Source: CAVYXA01 sp963846775
GTDB lineage: Bacteria > Verrucomicrobiota > Verrucomicrobiia > Chthoniobacterales > UBA10450
Assembly (NCBI GenBank): GCA_963846775.1
Contig: CAWJXB010000003.1
Coordinates: 186,001-250,000, forward strand
Length of the DNA: 64,000 nucleotides
Direction of reading: 5' to 3'
The stretch's first letter is position 1; every line of letters starts with the position of its first letter. The position numbers and the translations under genes were made by a program. Below are positions 37,159 to 46,616 of the stretch, piece by piece. The notes under the pieces were generated by a model. It worked only from the letters and a program-made list of their open reading frames with translations. It did no database searches and was not told the DNA's origin.

Positions 37159-37893
37159 TCACCGGTTTTCCGGAGCCTTTGCGCTGATCGTCTCCAGCCA
37201 GTGAGCGAGAAAGAACTTCTTTTCCCTTGGGAGAAAATGTTCCGATCTGCCGAGAATTGGTCGGAGGGCGGTCATCATTTGCAGGCAAACAACGACAAAA
37301 ATGAAACTCCAAAGTCTTAGGTGAGCTCGGGCCGAGCTGCCTAAAAGGCAGCTCATTGCTTGAAGCAATCGCAAGCCAAACAGAATCCCGATCGCCCAGA
37401 GCCCGATATGCAATCCACCCATGAACGCGACGGAATCCGTCGATTGAGAAAAAATCCAAGCCACTGGCCCGAACCCGATCAAAAGCAGTGCGCCGAGGCC
37501 GAGGGAGGCAACGAATACGCCGGTCACGGTTCGTAGCCGGGCATCGATGCCGCTGAGACAGGTGAAAATGTACAGGCTCGGCAAACAAATCAGGCTCGAC
37601 AATACCGTTCCAATCACAATCTTTGCCGGCGCGATCCATATCTGGGCTCCGCCGGAAAAGCTGCCGACAACAAGGCCGTAGGCTGCCATGCCAAGCAGCA
37701 CGAACAGAAAGAGCCACATGGGCAACGCTGCTCGCCAGTTGTTTTGGAGTTGGTAAATGATCCGTCCCGGATATTTCAGCAATGCCTCGATTACCAGCGC
37801 GGGTGATGTTCCTTCTGGCATCGGCTCGAACAGGAAACGTCCGGGAATTTTTGGTGGTTGCGGTGTTTGGTTTTGATCAGTTGATGTATTCAT
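37159..37893 (-). CDS. Polytopic membrane protein (Yip1-like)
   Basis: The 244 residues contain a hydrophilic, proline-rich N-terminus (about 40 residues) and five or six hydrophobic helices, with MWLFLFVLLGMAAYGLVVG near 78 and FVASLGLGALLLIGFGPVAW near 145. The pattern resembles small Yip1-type membrane proteins, but the family is not certain. It follows the related gene at 37906-38592 by 12 bp, so the two likely form one operon with ispH upstream. Confidence 0.7.
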   Translation of the reverse strand: MNTSTDQNQTPQPPKIPGRFLFEPMPEGTSPALVIEALLKYPGRIIYQLQNNWRAALPMWLFLFVLLGMAAYGLVVGSFSGGAQIWIAPAKIVIGTVLSSLICLPSLYIFTCLSGIDARLRTVTGVFVASLGLGALLLIGFGPVAWIFSQSTDSVAFMGGLHIGLWAIGILFGLRLLQAMSCLLGSSARAHLRLWSFIFVVVCLQMMTALRPILGRSEHFLPREKKFFLAHWLETISAKAPENR

Positions 37894-37905
37894 TGGTTGT
37901 TGGGT

Positions 37906-38592
37906 TCAGAAAAGGAGATGACGAGACGCGCGCCAGACTGCTTCGTAGAAATTTCCACGTAACGGATCGCCGCGGAGAAATTGCACCGCCAGGCCAGGCG
38001 AACCGATGAATGGACGGAGGTTCCATGCTATCTGAGCGCCGAGGAAGAGATTGCCTGCGAGCCAGCCAAACAGAACTGCGCGCGCGATCGCATCGTTACC
38101 GCTCATTTTTCGCAACAATCCGAGCAGCCGCCGATTGGCAATGATGCCGGCCAGCGCAATCGCAAAAACATGTGTGAGCAACATGACGCTGTGGCCGAGA
38201 ATCGCGTTTTTCGATTCCAGCGGCGGCGCGTTAAGCCAAACGAAGAGCGTAATCGGTGCGAAACCTCCGAGGATTGTTGCGGCAATCGCAAAACTCATCA
38301 GGATCGCAAGCGCCGTTTGTTTGAATGAGAATCCTGAGCCGAGTATCTGCGCGAGCATCCCGTTGATCGCGCCATTGCCGAGACAGGTAAGAAAAATGAC
38401 CAGCGGAAATTTTATCGCGGTATAAAACGATTGCAGCGGCGCGCGCCACAGTCCAAGCGTAGCGCCGTAAAGACCGGCGCCGATCAAGATGATCAGACAA
38501 TATCGCGCGAGCGATTGAAAACTGGCTCGCGACACCGATACGGCGATGTCGTCGGCGTTGCCCTGCAAAAGGAGTTTTAACTGGGAGATCAT
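37906..38592 (-). CDS. Polytopic membrane protein, Yip1-like
   Basis: From ATG 38592 the product is 228 residues with a short N-terminal helix (MISQLKLLLQGNADDIAVSV) and five or six membrane spans, including PLVIFLTCLGNGAINGMLAQ. It shares helix pattern and size with the next gene, so both may form a complex. Its ATG overlaps the ispH stop by 4 bp (ATGA), so they are translationally coupled. The longer open frame to 38700 lies inside ispH and is rejected. Confidence 0.72.
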   Translation of the reverse strand: MISQLKLLLQGNADDIAVSVSRASFQSLARYCLIILIGAGLYGATLGLWRAPLQSFYTAIKFPLVIFLTCLGNGAINGMLAQILGSGFSFKQTALAILMSFAIAATILGGFAPITLFVWLNAPPLESKNAILGHSVMLLTHVFAIALAGIIANRRLLGLLRKMSGNDAIARAVLFGWLAGNLFLGAQIAWNLRPFIGSPGLAVQFLRGDPLRGNFYEAVWRASRHLLF

Positions 38593-39467
38593 TCCCGATC
38601 CCTCGCGATTTCTTCCAGCCGCCTGAACACAGCCTCGACCGTTTCGCGCATGGTCGAGGTTCCGGCAGTTAGGCCAACGATGTCGACCTGGTCGAACCAT
38701 TCGGGTTGCAGTTCGTCCGCTCGCTCGATGTGAAACGCGCGTCTGCCCGCGGCGCGAGAGGTCGAGACCAGTTGCCGCGTGTTATTGCTCTCGCGTCCGC
38801 CGACGACCACGATCGCGTCCGCGACATCGATCAACTTCCGCAGCGCCGATTGTCGATCTTTCGTCGGTTTGCAGACGGTATCGATAAAGCGCACTTCGCT
38901 TCGCGGATGCAGCCGTTGAATCTCCGCCACCAACGAATGCACCTGATCGATCGGCTGCGTCGTCTGTGAAATGACACCGTAACGATCCCGCTCCGGCAAT
39001 TTTCGGATGTCGCTACTAAGATCGACAATGACTGTCTCGGCAAAATCCTCGGTCAGACCGCGGACTTCGACGTGGCCGGGTTTGCCAATGACCACTGGGA
39101 AATAACCGGCGGCAACGAGCCGTTTCAGTTGCTCATGCGCATGCCGGACGAGCGGGCAGGTTCCATCGACCAGATCGAATCCATTCGCGCGCCAGATCGC
39201 CCGTTTTTCGTCCGACGCGCCGTGCGCGGTGATCATGACCCGTTGCGAGGCCTGTCGCGCCGTAGCCTGGCGGAGGTGGATCGATCCTGATTGATCGAGC
39301 GAGCCTTCGGCCACGCCACGTGCCCGGAGTCGTTCGCGCACGATTGGATTGTGGACGAGTTCGCCCAGAATGGTGAGCGGCCCTTCGTGGGCGAGCTGTT
39401 CTGCCTGGGCGATGGCGTCGCGCACACCAAAACACATCCCGAAATGTTCCGCCGTGATGATTTTCAT
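38589..39467 (-). CDS. ispH: 4-hydroxy-3-methylbut-2-enyl diphosphate reductase
   Basis: The last enzyme of the MEP isoprenoid pathway turns HMBPP into IPP and DMAPP with a [4Fe-4S] cluster. Cluster cysteines are in HFGMCFGV (C12), DGTCPLV near 103 and IDTVCKPT near 199. The GELVHNPIV and QTTQP blocks are also typical. At 292 residues it is standard. It heads an operon with the two membrane genes that follow. Confidence 0.93.
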   Translation of the reverse strand: MKIITAEHFGMCFGVRDAIAQAEQLAHEGPLTILGELVHNPIVRERLRARGVAEGSLDQSGSIHLRQATARQASQRVMITAHGASDEKRAIWRANGFDLVDGTCPLVRHAHEQLKRLVAAGYFPVVIGKPGHVEVRGLTEDFAETVIVDLSSDIRKLPERDRYGVISQTTQPIDQVHSLVAEIQRLHPRSEVRFIDTVCKPTKDRQSALRKLIDVADAIVVVGGRESNNTRQLVSTSRAAGRRAFHIERADELQPEWFDQVDIVGLTAGTSTMRETVEAVFRRLEEIARDRE

Positions 39468-39510
39468 AACCGATTCAAGCTTTGTGTCACAAAGTAATTG
39501 GCCAAATTTT

Positions 39511-39807
39511 TTATTTCTTTCCCGCTTTCACTATCTGCTCCAGCACGTGCAAATAATCTTTGAACGCCGCCCGCCCCTTGTCCGTAAGCGCGTACGTTGT
39601 CTGCGGCCGGTCCCTCACCTCCTTGGTCGAGGCGACCAATCCCAGCCGATGCAAGGTTCGCAAATGCGTAATCAAATTCCCGTCGCTCATCCCGAGTTCC
39701 TCCTTCAGGTCCTGAAACTTCCAGCCTACCCGGGTGGCTAATAACGTCATGATCGCCAACCGCCCTTTTTCGTGAATGGCTTTGTCGAGCTTGTCGAAGT
39801 CCAGCAT
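39511..39807 (-). CDS. Winged-helix transcriptional regulator
   Basis: The 98-residue protein is a single winged helix-turn-helix: GRLAIMTLLATRVGWKFQDL, ELGMSDGNLITHLRTLHRLG and a wing VRDRPQTTYALTDKGRAAF. It fits the HTH_34/MarR-like group. It follows the frameshifted membrane gene immediately, a common pairing in which the regulator and the membrane protein are co-expressed. There is no ligand-binding domain. Confidence 0.85.
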   Translation of the reverse strand: MLDFDKLDKAIHEKGRLAIMTLLATRVGWKFQDLKEELGMSDGNLITHLRTLHRLGLVASTKEVRDRPQTTYALTDKGRAAFKDYLHVLEQIVKAGKK

Positions 39808-39811
39808 TGTT

Positions 39812-40475
39812 CATTCCGAGAGTTGGTTCAGCCTCAAGCCGCGCGCGCTTTCGCGGCCAGGTGAATGCGGCGTAAATGAGGTGATACAGACCGAAGGTGG
39901 TTCCCATTGCCGCCAGCGGTATATCGAGTGGAAAATCCTCAATCAGATTGTTTAGCGCCGGTATCGCCACACCAGACAAAAGAAAGGCCCAGCCGAGCAG
40001 GGCAAGCGAGCGCGGCGCGAATAACGCGGTCGAGAGGAGCGCCAGCCCATACGAGACGATCCAGACAACGACGAGTTCGAGATCGGCTCCGCCAAGATAA
40101 CCGGTCCCGAAAAACCAGGCTGTGAATGCCGCCGGAATCAGCAGGCACGGCGCGATTCCGCGCAGCGCCAGTTTCATCCCGGACGAAACGAAAGGCCGAT
40201 TTGTTCTGCGTGCCTCGCGCCAGATAAAAAAAGTGTTGGCCGCCAGCGCGACCGACCAGGACGGCGATCCAAATTTCTGCGAATTGCCGTCCGCGAATAG
40301 CGCGATGGAAAAAGAGAGAGACTTCGTTGTTCCAATAGATGGCCACGGCTGCCACAATCGACAATAGGCCGGCCACGAGAGCGGTCGGCGCAGAAATGGC
40401 ACGGTAAACCGTGGCTCGCTCCATCAGGGAACGAATGACGCGCAAATCTTCCTCGGCTTTGGCGCGTGGATCCAT
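39812..40475 (-). pseudogene. Polytopic membrane protein, frameshifted
   Basis: The start MDPRAKAEEDLRVIRSLMERA and first helices (ALVAGLLSIVAAVAIYWNNE) are in one frame to about 40250. One extra G there moves the rest, VALAANTFFIWREARRTNRP to FGLYHLIYAAFTWPRKRARL, into another frame. The second frame has no stop until 39464 and passes through the regulator gene, so its true end is uncertain. Function is unknown. Confidence 0.6.
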
Positions 40476-40546
40476 GTGGCATTAACTTTGTAGCACAAAG
40501 TAATCCGGATGCAAACCTTTCTTTGCGAAACTTCGAACTAACGCCG

Positions 40547-40623
40547 GTAGCGGCGGTCCGTATGGCGACGGTCACAGACCGCCGCTCCAAACGATAATAC
40601 GGCGCCTGGAAAGCCGCCGCTCC
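40547..40623. repeat. REP-like palindromic element
   Basis: GTAGCGGCGGTC, then after a short spacer GACCGCCGCTCC, form an inverted pair; a third GCCGCCGCTCC follows at 40613-40623. The same core appears in reduced form at 58565-58590. Confidence 0.65.
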
Positions 40624-40633
40624 TTGCCCTTGG

Positions 40634-41122
40634 TCAAAATGGTGCCGGGGCGTTCACCAGAAAAAGCACAATCATCACCAGCGCAATCCCCAGTTTCCCG
40701 AGCATCCCGGCGAAGTTCCCCAGCAAGCTGCCCCAGCCCGCCCGGCCGGCATCGACCAATTGTTTGCCTGCGATGAACTCACCGGCAATCGCACCAATCA
40801 CTGGGCCAACAAACAATCCGATGAATCCGAAGAAAATTCCGACAAGCGCGCCGATTATCGCGCCGAACATACCCCACTTCGTGGCGCCAAAATATTTGGC
40901 GCCGAAATAACCACTCAAGAAATCGAGCGCATACGTGGCCAGTGTGAGAAACGCCAGAATCGCGATCGTTCGCCAGCCCACACTTTTTTCCGGCCCGAGC
41001 ATGAGCCGATGAATAATGGCCGCGGCGAGAATAATGGTTGTGCCCGGCAAAAGCGGCACCACCGCGCCAATTAGGCCAACGGCGAACAGCACAATCGTGA
41101 TCAGCCACCAGAGGAGTTCCAT
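40634..41122 (-). CDS. DUF456 family membrane protein
   Basis: From ATG 41122 the 162 residues hold four or five membrane helices and the family's glycine-rich repeats (LIGAVVPLLPGTTIILAAAI, IGALVGIFFGFIGLFVGPVIGA, GEFIAGKQ). The PLLPGT motif is the DUF456 hallmark. Function is unknown. The longer open frame to 41161 begins in a repeat and is unlikely. Confidence 0.85.
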   Translation of the reverse strand: MELLWWLITIVLFAVGLIGAVVPLLPGTTIILAAAIIHRLMLGPEKSVGWRTIAILAFLTLATYALDFLSGYFGAKYFGATKWGMFGAIIGALVGIFFGFIGLFVGPVIGAIAGEFIAGKQLVDAGRAGWGSLLGNFAGMLGKLGIALVMIVLFLVNAPAPF

Positions 41123-41130
41123 TGGGAAGG

Positions 41131-41212
41131 GTTGAAGCGTTGAAGCGGAATCGCAGATCAACCGCGAGCGATTTGTCCCGCTTCAACGCCTTAACGCTTA
41201 AACGCTTCAACG
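41131..41212. repeat. Degenerate short tandem repeat with inverted arms
   Basis: GTTGAAGCGTTGAAGCGG (41131-41148) pairs with the later CCGCTTCAACGCCTTAACGC and CGCTTCAACG (to 41212). Units are imperfect 8-10 bp words. It fills the gap between the divergent DUF456 and peroxiredoxin genes. Confidence 0.75.
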
Positions 41213-41285
41213 ATCCCTTTGACCCGTCCAGTGCCATTCCTATACTGAAATCTAGAAATCAAACTCAACCCGGAGGATTCAGACC

Positions 41286-41780
41286 ATGCCAGTTTCAGTT
41301 GGAACCAAAGCGCCAGAATTTAGTCTTCCCACCAAAACCGCCGACGGCCCGAAGCAGATCAAGTTGAGCGATAATTTCGGCAGGAAAAACACGCTCCTCC
41401 TCTTTTTCCCGATGGCCTTCACCGGCGTTTGCACGACCGAAATGTGCGACATCAGCCAGGGGCTGAACGCCTACACCGATCTGAACGCAGCCGTGTACGG
41501 CATCAGTGGCGATAATCCGTTTGCGCAGGAAGCTTGGGCGAAAAAGGAGAATATCAGTGTGCCGTTACTGAGCGATTACGAACACAAGGTCGCCCGCGAG
41601 TATGGCGTCGCCTACGACGCGTTTCTGCCGCAATTGAATCTCGGCATGGCTGGCGTAGCCAAGCGCTCCGCCTTCATCATCGACAAGAACGGCGTGATCC
41701 AATACGCGGAGAGCAGCGACGACGCGAAACAACTTCCGAATTTCGACAAGATCAAAGCCAAACTGACGGAACTGAAGTGA
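41286..41780 (+). CDS. AhpC/TSA-type peroxiredoxin
   Basis: The 164-residue thioredoxin-fold peroxidase has the active-site motif FPMAFTGVCTTEMC with the peroxidatic cysteine at VC, preceded by LLFFP, and SDYEHKVAREYGVA later. It reduces peroxides with thiol donors. It starts after a GGAGG Shine-Dalgarno (CGGAGGATTCAGACC). The aconitase start overlaps its stop codon, so the peroxidase and the oxidant-sensitive iron-sulphur enzyme are translated together. Confidence 0.88.
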   Translation: MPVSVGTKAPEFSLPTKTADGPKQIKLSDNFGRKNTLLLFFPMAFTGVCTTEMCDISQGLNAYTDLNAAVYGISGDNPFAQEAWAKKENISVPLLSDYEHKVAREYGVAYDAFLPQLNLGMAGVAKRSAFIIDKNGVIQYAESSDDAKQLPNFDKIKAKLTELK

Positions 41781-44659
41781 ACGACGAATTTAAGACGCTC
41801 AAGAAATTCGACGCGGGCAATGGCCGGGAAGGATGGCTCCATTCATTGCCGGCGCTGGAGGAACAGGGCGTTGGCAAAATCTCGAGACTGCCGGTCAGCA
41901 TTCGGATCGTGCTCGAATCGGTGTTGCGCAACTGCGATGGTAAAAAGGTCCGGCGCGAGGATATCGAGACGCTGGCGAATTGGAGCGCGAAAAAACCGGC
42001 TAACGAAGAGATCCCGTTCGTTGTTGCGCGGATCGTTTTGCAGGATTTCACCGGTGTGCCACTGGTTGTCGATCTGGCGGCGATGCGCAGCGCAGTGAAA
42101 CGGCTCGGCGGCGATCCAAAAATCATCGAGCCGCTCGTGCCGGTTGATCTGGTGGTCGATCATTCCGTGCAGGTCGATTTCTTCGGGTCGGCTCAAGCGT
42201 TGCAATTGAATCTGGAGATGGAATTCAAACGCAACCGCGAGCGCTATCAGTTTTTGAAATGGGGCCAGCAGGCGTTCAAGACATTCCAGCTCATCCCGCC
42301 CGGCATCGGCATTGTCCACCAGGTGAACTTGGAATACCTGGCCAAAGGCGTTTTGTCCGCGCAATCAACTATCAACAATCAACTATCAACTATCTTCTTC
42401 CCCGACACATTGGTTGGAACCGATTCGCACACCACGATGATCAACGGACTTGGCGTGGTCGGTTGGGGCGTGGGCGGAATCGAAGCGGAAGCGGGAATGC
42501 TCGGACAACCGGTTTATTTTTTGACGCCGGAAGTTGTGGGCGTGCACATGACCGGCAGATTGCGCGAAGGCGTTACCGCAACCGATTTGGTGTTGCACGT
42601 CACGCAAATGCTGCGCGCGCAAAAAGTAGTCGGTAAGTTTGTCGAGTTTTACGGGGACGGCGCGGCATCGCTGCCAGTTCCCGATCGCGCGACGATTGGC
42701 AACATGTCCCCCGAATACGGCGCGACGATGGGCTTTTTCCCAATCGATTCTGAATCGGTTGCGTATTTGCGCGCGACCGGGCGATCCGACGATCAATGCG
42801 CTGCGTTTGAGAACTATTTTCGCGCGCAAAAGATGTTCGGCATGCCGCGTAAAGGCGAGATCGATTATAGCGTCGATCTGGAATTGAATCTCGGTGACGT
42901 GCAACCGGGCGTGGCCGGGCCGAAACGGCCGCAGGACCGGATCAATCTGCCCGAGCTCGGAACAAGGTTTCGGGAATTACTCGAGAAGCCAGTCAAGGAT
43001 GGCGGGTATGGGAAAACAAACGGCCAGCTTGGGGAAAAGCATCTGGTCGATCTTAATGGCTCGCCCCCGCGCGATGGCGATATGCCGTCCACCGACCGGC
43101 TGAACCAAAACATTCAGCCTGGAGAAGAGCGGAACAAACTCGAAATGATTTCAAACCGGCCAACCCCGGATTCCGCAAGTGAAATCGAGACGGCGGCCGC
43201 CGATCCCTTTCGCCACGGCCAAAGCCGGATTGGTCACGGCAGCGTATTGATCGCGGCGATCACGAGTTGCACGAATACGAGCAATCCGAGCGTAATGCTC
43301 GCGGCCGGGTTGCTCGCGAAGAAAGCGGTCGAGCGCGGGCTGCGGGTCGATCCTGCCGTGAAAACTTCGCTCGCGCCAGGGTCGCGCGTCGTCTCCGATT
43401 ATCTGGGCCAGACCGGACTGCAACCATATCTTGATAAACTTGGATTCAATCTGGTCGGGTACGGTTGCACAACTTGCATCGGCAATTCCGGGCCGCTCCA
43501 TCCCAAGATCGAAAAAGCGATTAACGATTTCGATCTCATCGCGGCCTCGGTGCTTTCGGGGAATCGCAATTTCGAAGCGCGGGTGCATCAGAACATCAAA
43601 GCGAACTTTCTCATGTCGCCGCCGCTGGTGGTGGCATTCGCGCTTGCTGGACGAATCGACGTCAATCTGAGCAAAGATCCGATTGGGAAAGACAAGGACG
43701 GAAAGGAAACTTTTCTGCGTGATCTCTGGCCAAGCTTGAAGGAAGTCCGCGACGCCATGCAATCGGCACTGAAGCCGGAGATTTTCCGAAAACTGTATCG
43801 CGATTTTGCCGAGCAGAATCCGAAGTGGAACGAGATTCCGTCGAGCACGGGCGAAGTTTATCAGTGGGACGAGAAGAGCAATTACATTCACGAGCCGCCG
43901 TTCTTCAAAGATTTCTCGATGGATGTTGGCCACATCGAGGAAATTCACGGCGCCCGGGCACTGGGAATCTTTGGCGATTCGGTCACGACCGATCACATCT
44001 CGCCGGCGGGGGCGATTAAAGCAACGTCGCCGGCCGGTCAGTATTTAATTTCGCGCGGAATCAGGCCCGAAGATTTCAACAGTTATGGCTCGCGGCGTGG
44101 GAACGATCTGGTCATGACTCGCGGCACATTCGCCAATGTGCGGATCAAAAATCTGATGGTCCCAGGAACCGAAGGGGGCGTGACGAAGTATTTTTCGAAT
44201 GGCGAGGGCGAACAGATGTCGATCTTCGACGCGGCAATGAAATACGCGGAAAAGAAAACACCGCTGGTGATTTTGGCCGGACACGAATACGGAACCGGTT
44301 CCTCGCGCGACTGGGCGGCCAAGGGAACGCGCTTGTTAGGGGTAAGAGCGGTCGTGGCGGCAAGCTTCGAGCGGATCCATCGCTCGAACCTCCTCGGTAT
44401 GGGCGTATTGCCATTGCAATTTGGCGAGGGCACAACGCCCGAATCGCTCGGTCTCGATGGCTCGGAAATCTTTTCCATAGCCGGCCTGTCGGACTCGATT
44501 CAACCTGGCCAGGAAGTGAAACTTGAGATCGAAGACAAAGATCGAAAAAAGAAATCCGTCCCGGTCAAGTTGCGCATCGATACGCCAATCGAGATCGATT
44601 ACTACAAGCATGGCGGGATTTTGCCATTTGTCTTAAGACAATTGCTGGCGCGCAAGTAA
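41777..44659 (+). CDS. acnA: Aconitate hydratase (AcnA type)
   Basis: The enzyme converts citrate to isocitrate in the TCA cycle. GTG at 41777 overlaps the peroxiredoxin stop (GTGA), giving 960 residues. Cluster-binding cysteines lie in ITSCTNTSNPS and GCTTCIGNSGPL; the swivelling C-terminal domain has GNDLVMTRGTFANVRIKN and GHEYGTGSSRDWAAKG. The length is about 60-70 above usual AcnA. Part of the excess is a short insertion near residues 196-206 encoded by a repeat; another lies around 415-480 (DLNGSPPRDGDMPSTDRLNQ). Confidence 0.95.
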   Translation: MNDEFKTLKKFDAGNGREGWLHSLPALEEQGVGKISRLPVSIRIVLESVLRNCDGKKVRREDIETLANWSAKKPANEEIPFVVARIVLQDFTGVPLVVDLAAMRSAVKRLGGDPKIIEPLVPVDLVVDHSVQVDFFGSAQALQLNLEMEFKRNRERYQFLKWGQQAFKTFQLIPPGIGIVHQVNLEYLAKGVLSAQSTINNQLSTIFFPDTLVGTDSHTTMINGLGVVGWGVGGIEAEAGMLGQPVYFLTPEVVGVHMTGRLREGVTATDLVLHVTQMLRAQKVVGKFVEFYGDGAASLPVPDRATIGNMSPEYGATMGFFPIDSESVAYLRATGRSDDQCAAFENYFRAQKMFGMPRKGEIDYSVDLELNLGDVQPGVAGPKRPQDRINLPELGTRFRELLEKPVKDGGYGKTNGQLGEKHLVDLNGSPPRDGDMPSTDRLNQNIQPGEERNKLEMISNRPTPDSASEIETAAADPFRHGQSRIGHGSVLIAAITSCTNTSNPSVMLAAGLLAKKAVERGLRVDPAVKTSLAPGSRVVSDYLGQTGLQPYLDKLGFNLVGYGCTTCIGNSGPLHPKIEKAINDFDLIAASVLSGNRNFEARVHQNIKANFLMSPPLVVAFALAGRIDVNLSKDPIGKDKDGKETFLRDLWPSLKEVRDAMQSALKPEIFRKLYRDFAEQNPKWNEIPSSTGEVYQWDEKSNYIHEPPFFKDFSMDVGHIEEIHGARALGIFGDSVTTDHISPAGAIKATSPAGQYLISRGIRPEDFNSYGSRRGNDLVMTRGTFANVRIKNLMVPGTEGGVTKYFSNGEGEQMSIFDAAMKYAEKKTPLVILAGHEYGTGSSRDWAAKGTRLLGVRAVVAASFERIHRSNLLGMGVLPLQFGEGTTPESLGLDGSEIFSIAGLSDSIQPGQEVKLEIEDKDRKKKSVPVKLRIDTPIEIDYYKHGGILPFVLRQLLARK
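42362..42394 (+). repeat. Short tandem repeat inserted in frame in acnA
   Basis: CAATCAACTATCAACAATCA then ACTATCAACTATC encodes QSTINNQLSTI just before FFPDTLVGTDSHTT, at a place where most aconitases have a short loop. It belongs to the same repeat type as 36550-36576. Confidence 0.75.
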
Positions 44660-44680
44660 TCACGCGAAAGGCGGACGCTA

Positions 44681-45808
44681 ATGAACAAGCTTCGTGTGGC
44701 GGTCCTGTACGGCGGTCGATCAGGTGAACATGAAGTTTCACTTCAGTCTGCTGCTTCCGTGATCAATCATCTGGACCGCGACCGCTTTGAAATCGTGCCA
44801 GTTGCGATCGACAAACAGGGTCGCTGGCATCTCAACGACATTTCTCTCCTGGAAGGAAGAAAATCTCTACCCGTCTTCAAAGACTCGCCCAGCGTTGTCC
44901 TGCCGCCAAATCCCGCCGATTCGAGCAGCGGTAGTGCGTTGATCCGCTTGGGTGAAGGCGGCGAGCCACGCGGCATCGACGTCGTCTTTCCCGTCATGCA
45001 TGGGCCTCTTTGTGAAGATGGAACGATTCAAGGATTGCTCGAGCTCGCCGATCTTCCCTACGTCGGGTGCGGAGTGCTCGCATCGGCTGTCGCGATGGAT
45101 AAGGAGATGGCAAAACGCGTGGCTCGCGATGCCGGACTGCCGATCGTTCCCTACGTCTCCTTGAAGCATGAACTTTGGAAAAAAGAAAGGCAGCAGTCAG
45201 CGCAGAGGATTGAAAAAGAGCTTGGCTATCCTGTCTTCGTCAAGCCGGCCAACCTGGGCTCAAGCGTTGGCGTGCACAAGGTGAAGGAAGAGGGCAAGCT
45301 CAACCTGGCGCTCGAAGATGCATTCAAATACGACACCAAGGTCCTCGTCGAAGCCGCGGTCAACGCGCGCGAGATCGAAGTGTCGATCCTGGAAAATGCG
45401 GATCCGGGAGGCGATCCACTCGCGAGCGTTCCGGGTGAGATCACGTCAACACACGAATTCTATTCTTACGAGGCCAAGTATCTGGACGAGAAAGGCGCCG
45501 CGCTGATTATCCCGGCAAAGCTCGAGGCCGAGCAAACAAAGCGTGTGCAAGACCTGGGAAGAAGAGCTTTCGCCGCTCTCGAGTGCGAAGGAATGGCTAG
45601 AGTCGACATGTTCCTGGAGCGCACGAGCGGAGAAATTTTCTTCAACGAACTGAATACGATTCCGGGTTTCACTTCCATCAGCATGTATCCGAAATTGTGG
45701 GAAGCTTCCGGGATTAGCTATCCTGAGCTTCTGTCCAAACTTGTGGAGCTGGCCATCTCGCGGCACGAGAGGAAGAAGGCGCTTATCCGAGAGTTTCATC
45801 GCTCGTAA
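44681..45808 (+). CDS. ddl: D-alanine--D-alanine ligase
   Basis: The ATP-grasp enzyme joins two D-alanines for peptidoglycan. Visible are the N-terminal VLYGGRSGEHEVSLQSAASV motif, HGPLCEDGTIQGLLELADLPYVGCGV, KPANLGSSVGVHKV and the C-terminal FFNELNTIPGFTSISMYPKL. At 375 residues it is typical. It follows acnA by about 20 bp and ends before a strong hairpin. Confidence 0.96.
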   Translation: MNKLRVAVLYGGRSGEHEVSLQSAASVINHLDRDRFEIVPVAIDKQGRWHLNDISLLEGRKSLPVFKDSPSVVLPPNPADSSSGSALIRLGEGGEPRGIDVVFPVMHGPLCEDGTIQGLLELADLPYVGCGVLASAVAMDKEMAKRVARDAGLPIVPYVSLKHELWKKERQQSAQRIEKELGYPVFVKPANLGSSVGVHKVKEEGKLNLALEDAFKYDTKVLVEAAVNAREIEVSILENADPGGDPLASVPGEITSTHEFYSYEAKYLDEKGAALIIPAKLEAEQTKRVQDLGRRAFAALECEGMARVDMFLERTSGEIFFNELNTIPGFTSISMYPKLWEASGISYPELLSKLVELAISRHERKKALIREFHRS

Positions 45809-45865
45809 GCGATAGGTGGCTCGGGGAATCGATTACCGCAGGCAGAGCGGGATATTGTAAGTTTA

Positions 45866-45889
45866 CGGCCCCGAATGCTTTCGGGGCCG
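45866..45889. terminator. Bidirectional hairpin terminator
   Basis: CGGCCCCGAA and TTCGGGGCCG form a perfect 10-bp GC-rich stem with a TGCT loop, between the convergent ddl and DUF2071 genes. Confidence 0.8.
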
Positions 45890-46603
45890 CTATAGGAGGA
45901 TGGACCGGTGCGCGATTGTAATGGGCGAGCCGTCTGCGATGAACGCGGAGCGCGGTTGTGCATTTAGCGTTTCGACAAATTGCTCGCCGTAGAGCGTAGT
46001 GATGTCGGCGTCGAGGCTGAAGTTGTCGGCCTCCCAAATTTTCCAGCGTGGATGTTCCACGCGGTATTCGTTGCAACCGTTTCGGACGCGGGTGTAGCCC
46101 CAGTAATGTTCGGTGATGAACTCGGCGTGCGAGCCGGCGGGGATCGGTTGCGCTTGGCCGACCGCGGTCATCTTGAGCGATTCCCATTTGCGAGCGCTTC
46201 GTCGCCAGGAGTATTCGACTCTTAAGTTAGGATCGAGGTGTTCGATGTGGTGCTTCATCGGCACGGCGAAATAGTTTTCGCCGTAACAGGCCCGGGCGAT
46301 GAGCGCGATTGCGTATCGTGGCACCATCTCGCGAATGAAGACGACCCCGCGCCGCCAGGTGTCGGCTGATTTTTTGCGCACGTAAAAGCGCAGATTCACT
46401 TCTTCGAAATCGCGATGGCGCGGGATGGGAAGGCCAAGAAGTCGCGTGTCGCGAAAAAGAAGACCAACGATGCTGACGTATGTGACGCTGCTTTCGAAAT
46501 CGATCTCGGTGCCGGGCGGGACGAATGGAGCGAGTATGGCAGGATCGACCGTGTAATTGAGCATGGCCAGGTAACGCCAGTTGGCGGTGAGGAAGGGTTG
46601 CAT
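45890..46603 (-). CDS. DUF2071/YqjF family protein
   Basis: The 237-residue protein has the family features: FLTANWRYLAMLNYTVDPAIL at the start, VSIVGLLFRDTRLLGLPIP, the NLRFYVRKK motif and YWGYTRVRNGCNEYRVEHPRW. YqjF-type proteins share a beta-barrel fold, and their function is not settled. It is alone on this strand. Confidence 0.85.
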   Translation of the reverse strand: MQPFLTANWRYLAMLNYTVDPAILAPFVPPGTEIDFESSVTYVSIVGLLFRDTRLLGLPIPRHRDFEEVNLRFYVRKKSADTWRRGVVFIREMVPRYAIALIARACYGENYFAVPMKHHIEHLDPNLRVEYSWRRSARKWESLKMTAVGQAQPIPAGSHAEFITEHYWGYTRVRNGCNEYRVEHPRWKIWEADNFSLDADITTLYGEQFVETLNAQPRSAFIADGSPITIAHRSILL

Positions 46604-46616
46604 CTTCGTTCAAAGC

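Noticed and set aside
43151..43996. Long open frame antisense to acnA
   Set aside because: The aconitase is certain, and the antisense product has no family features.
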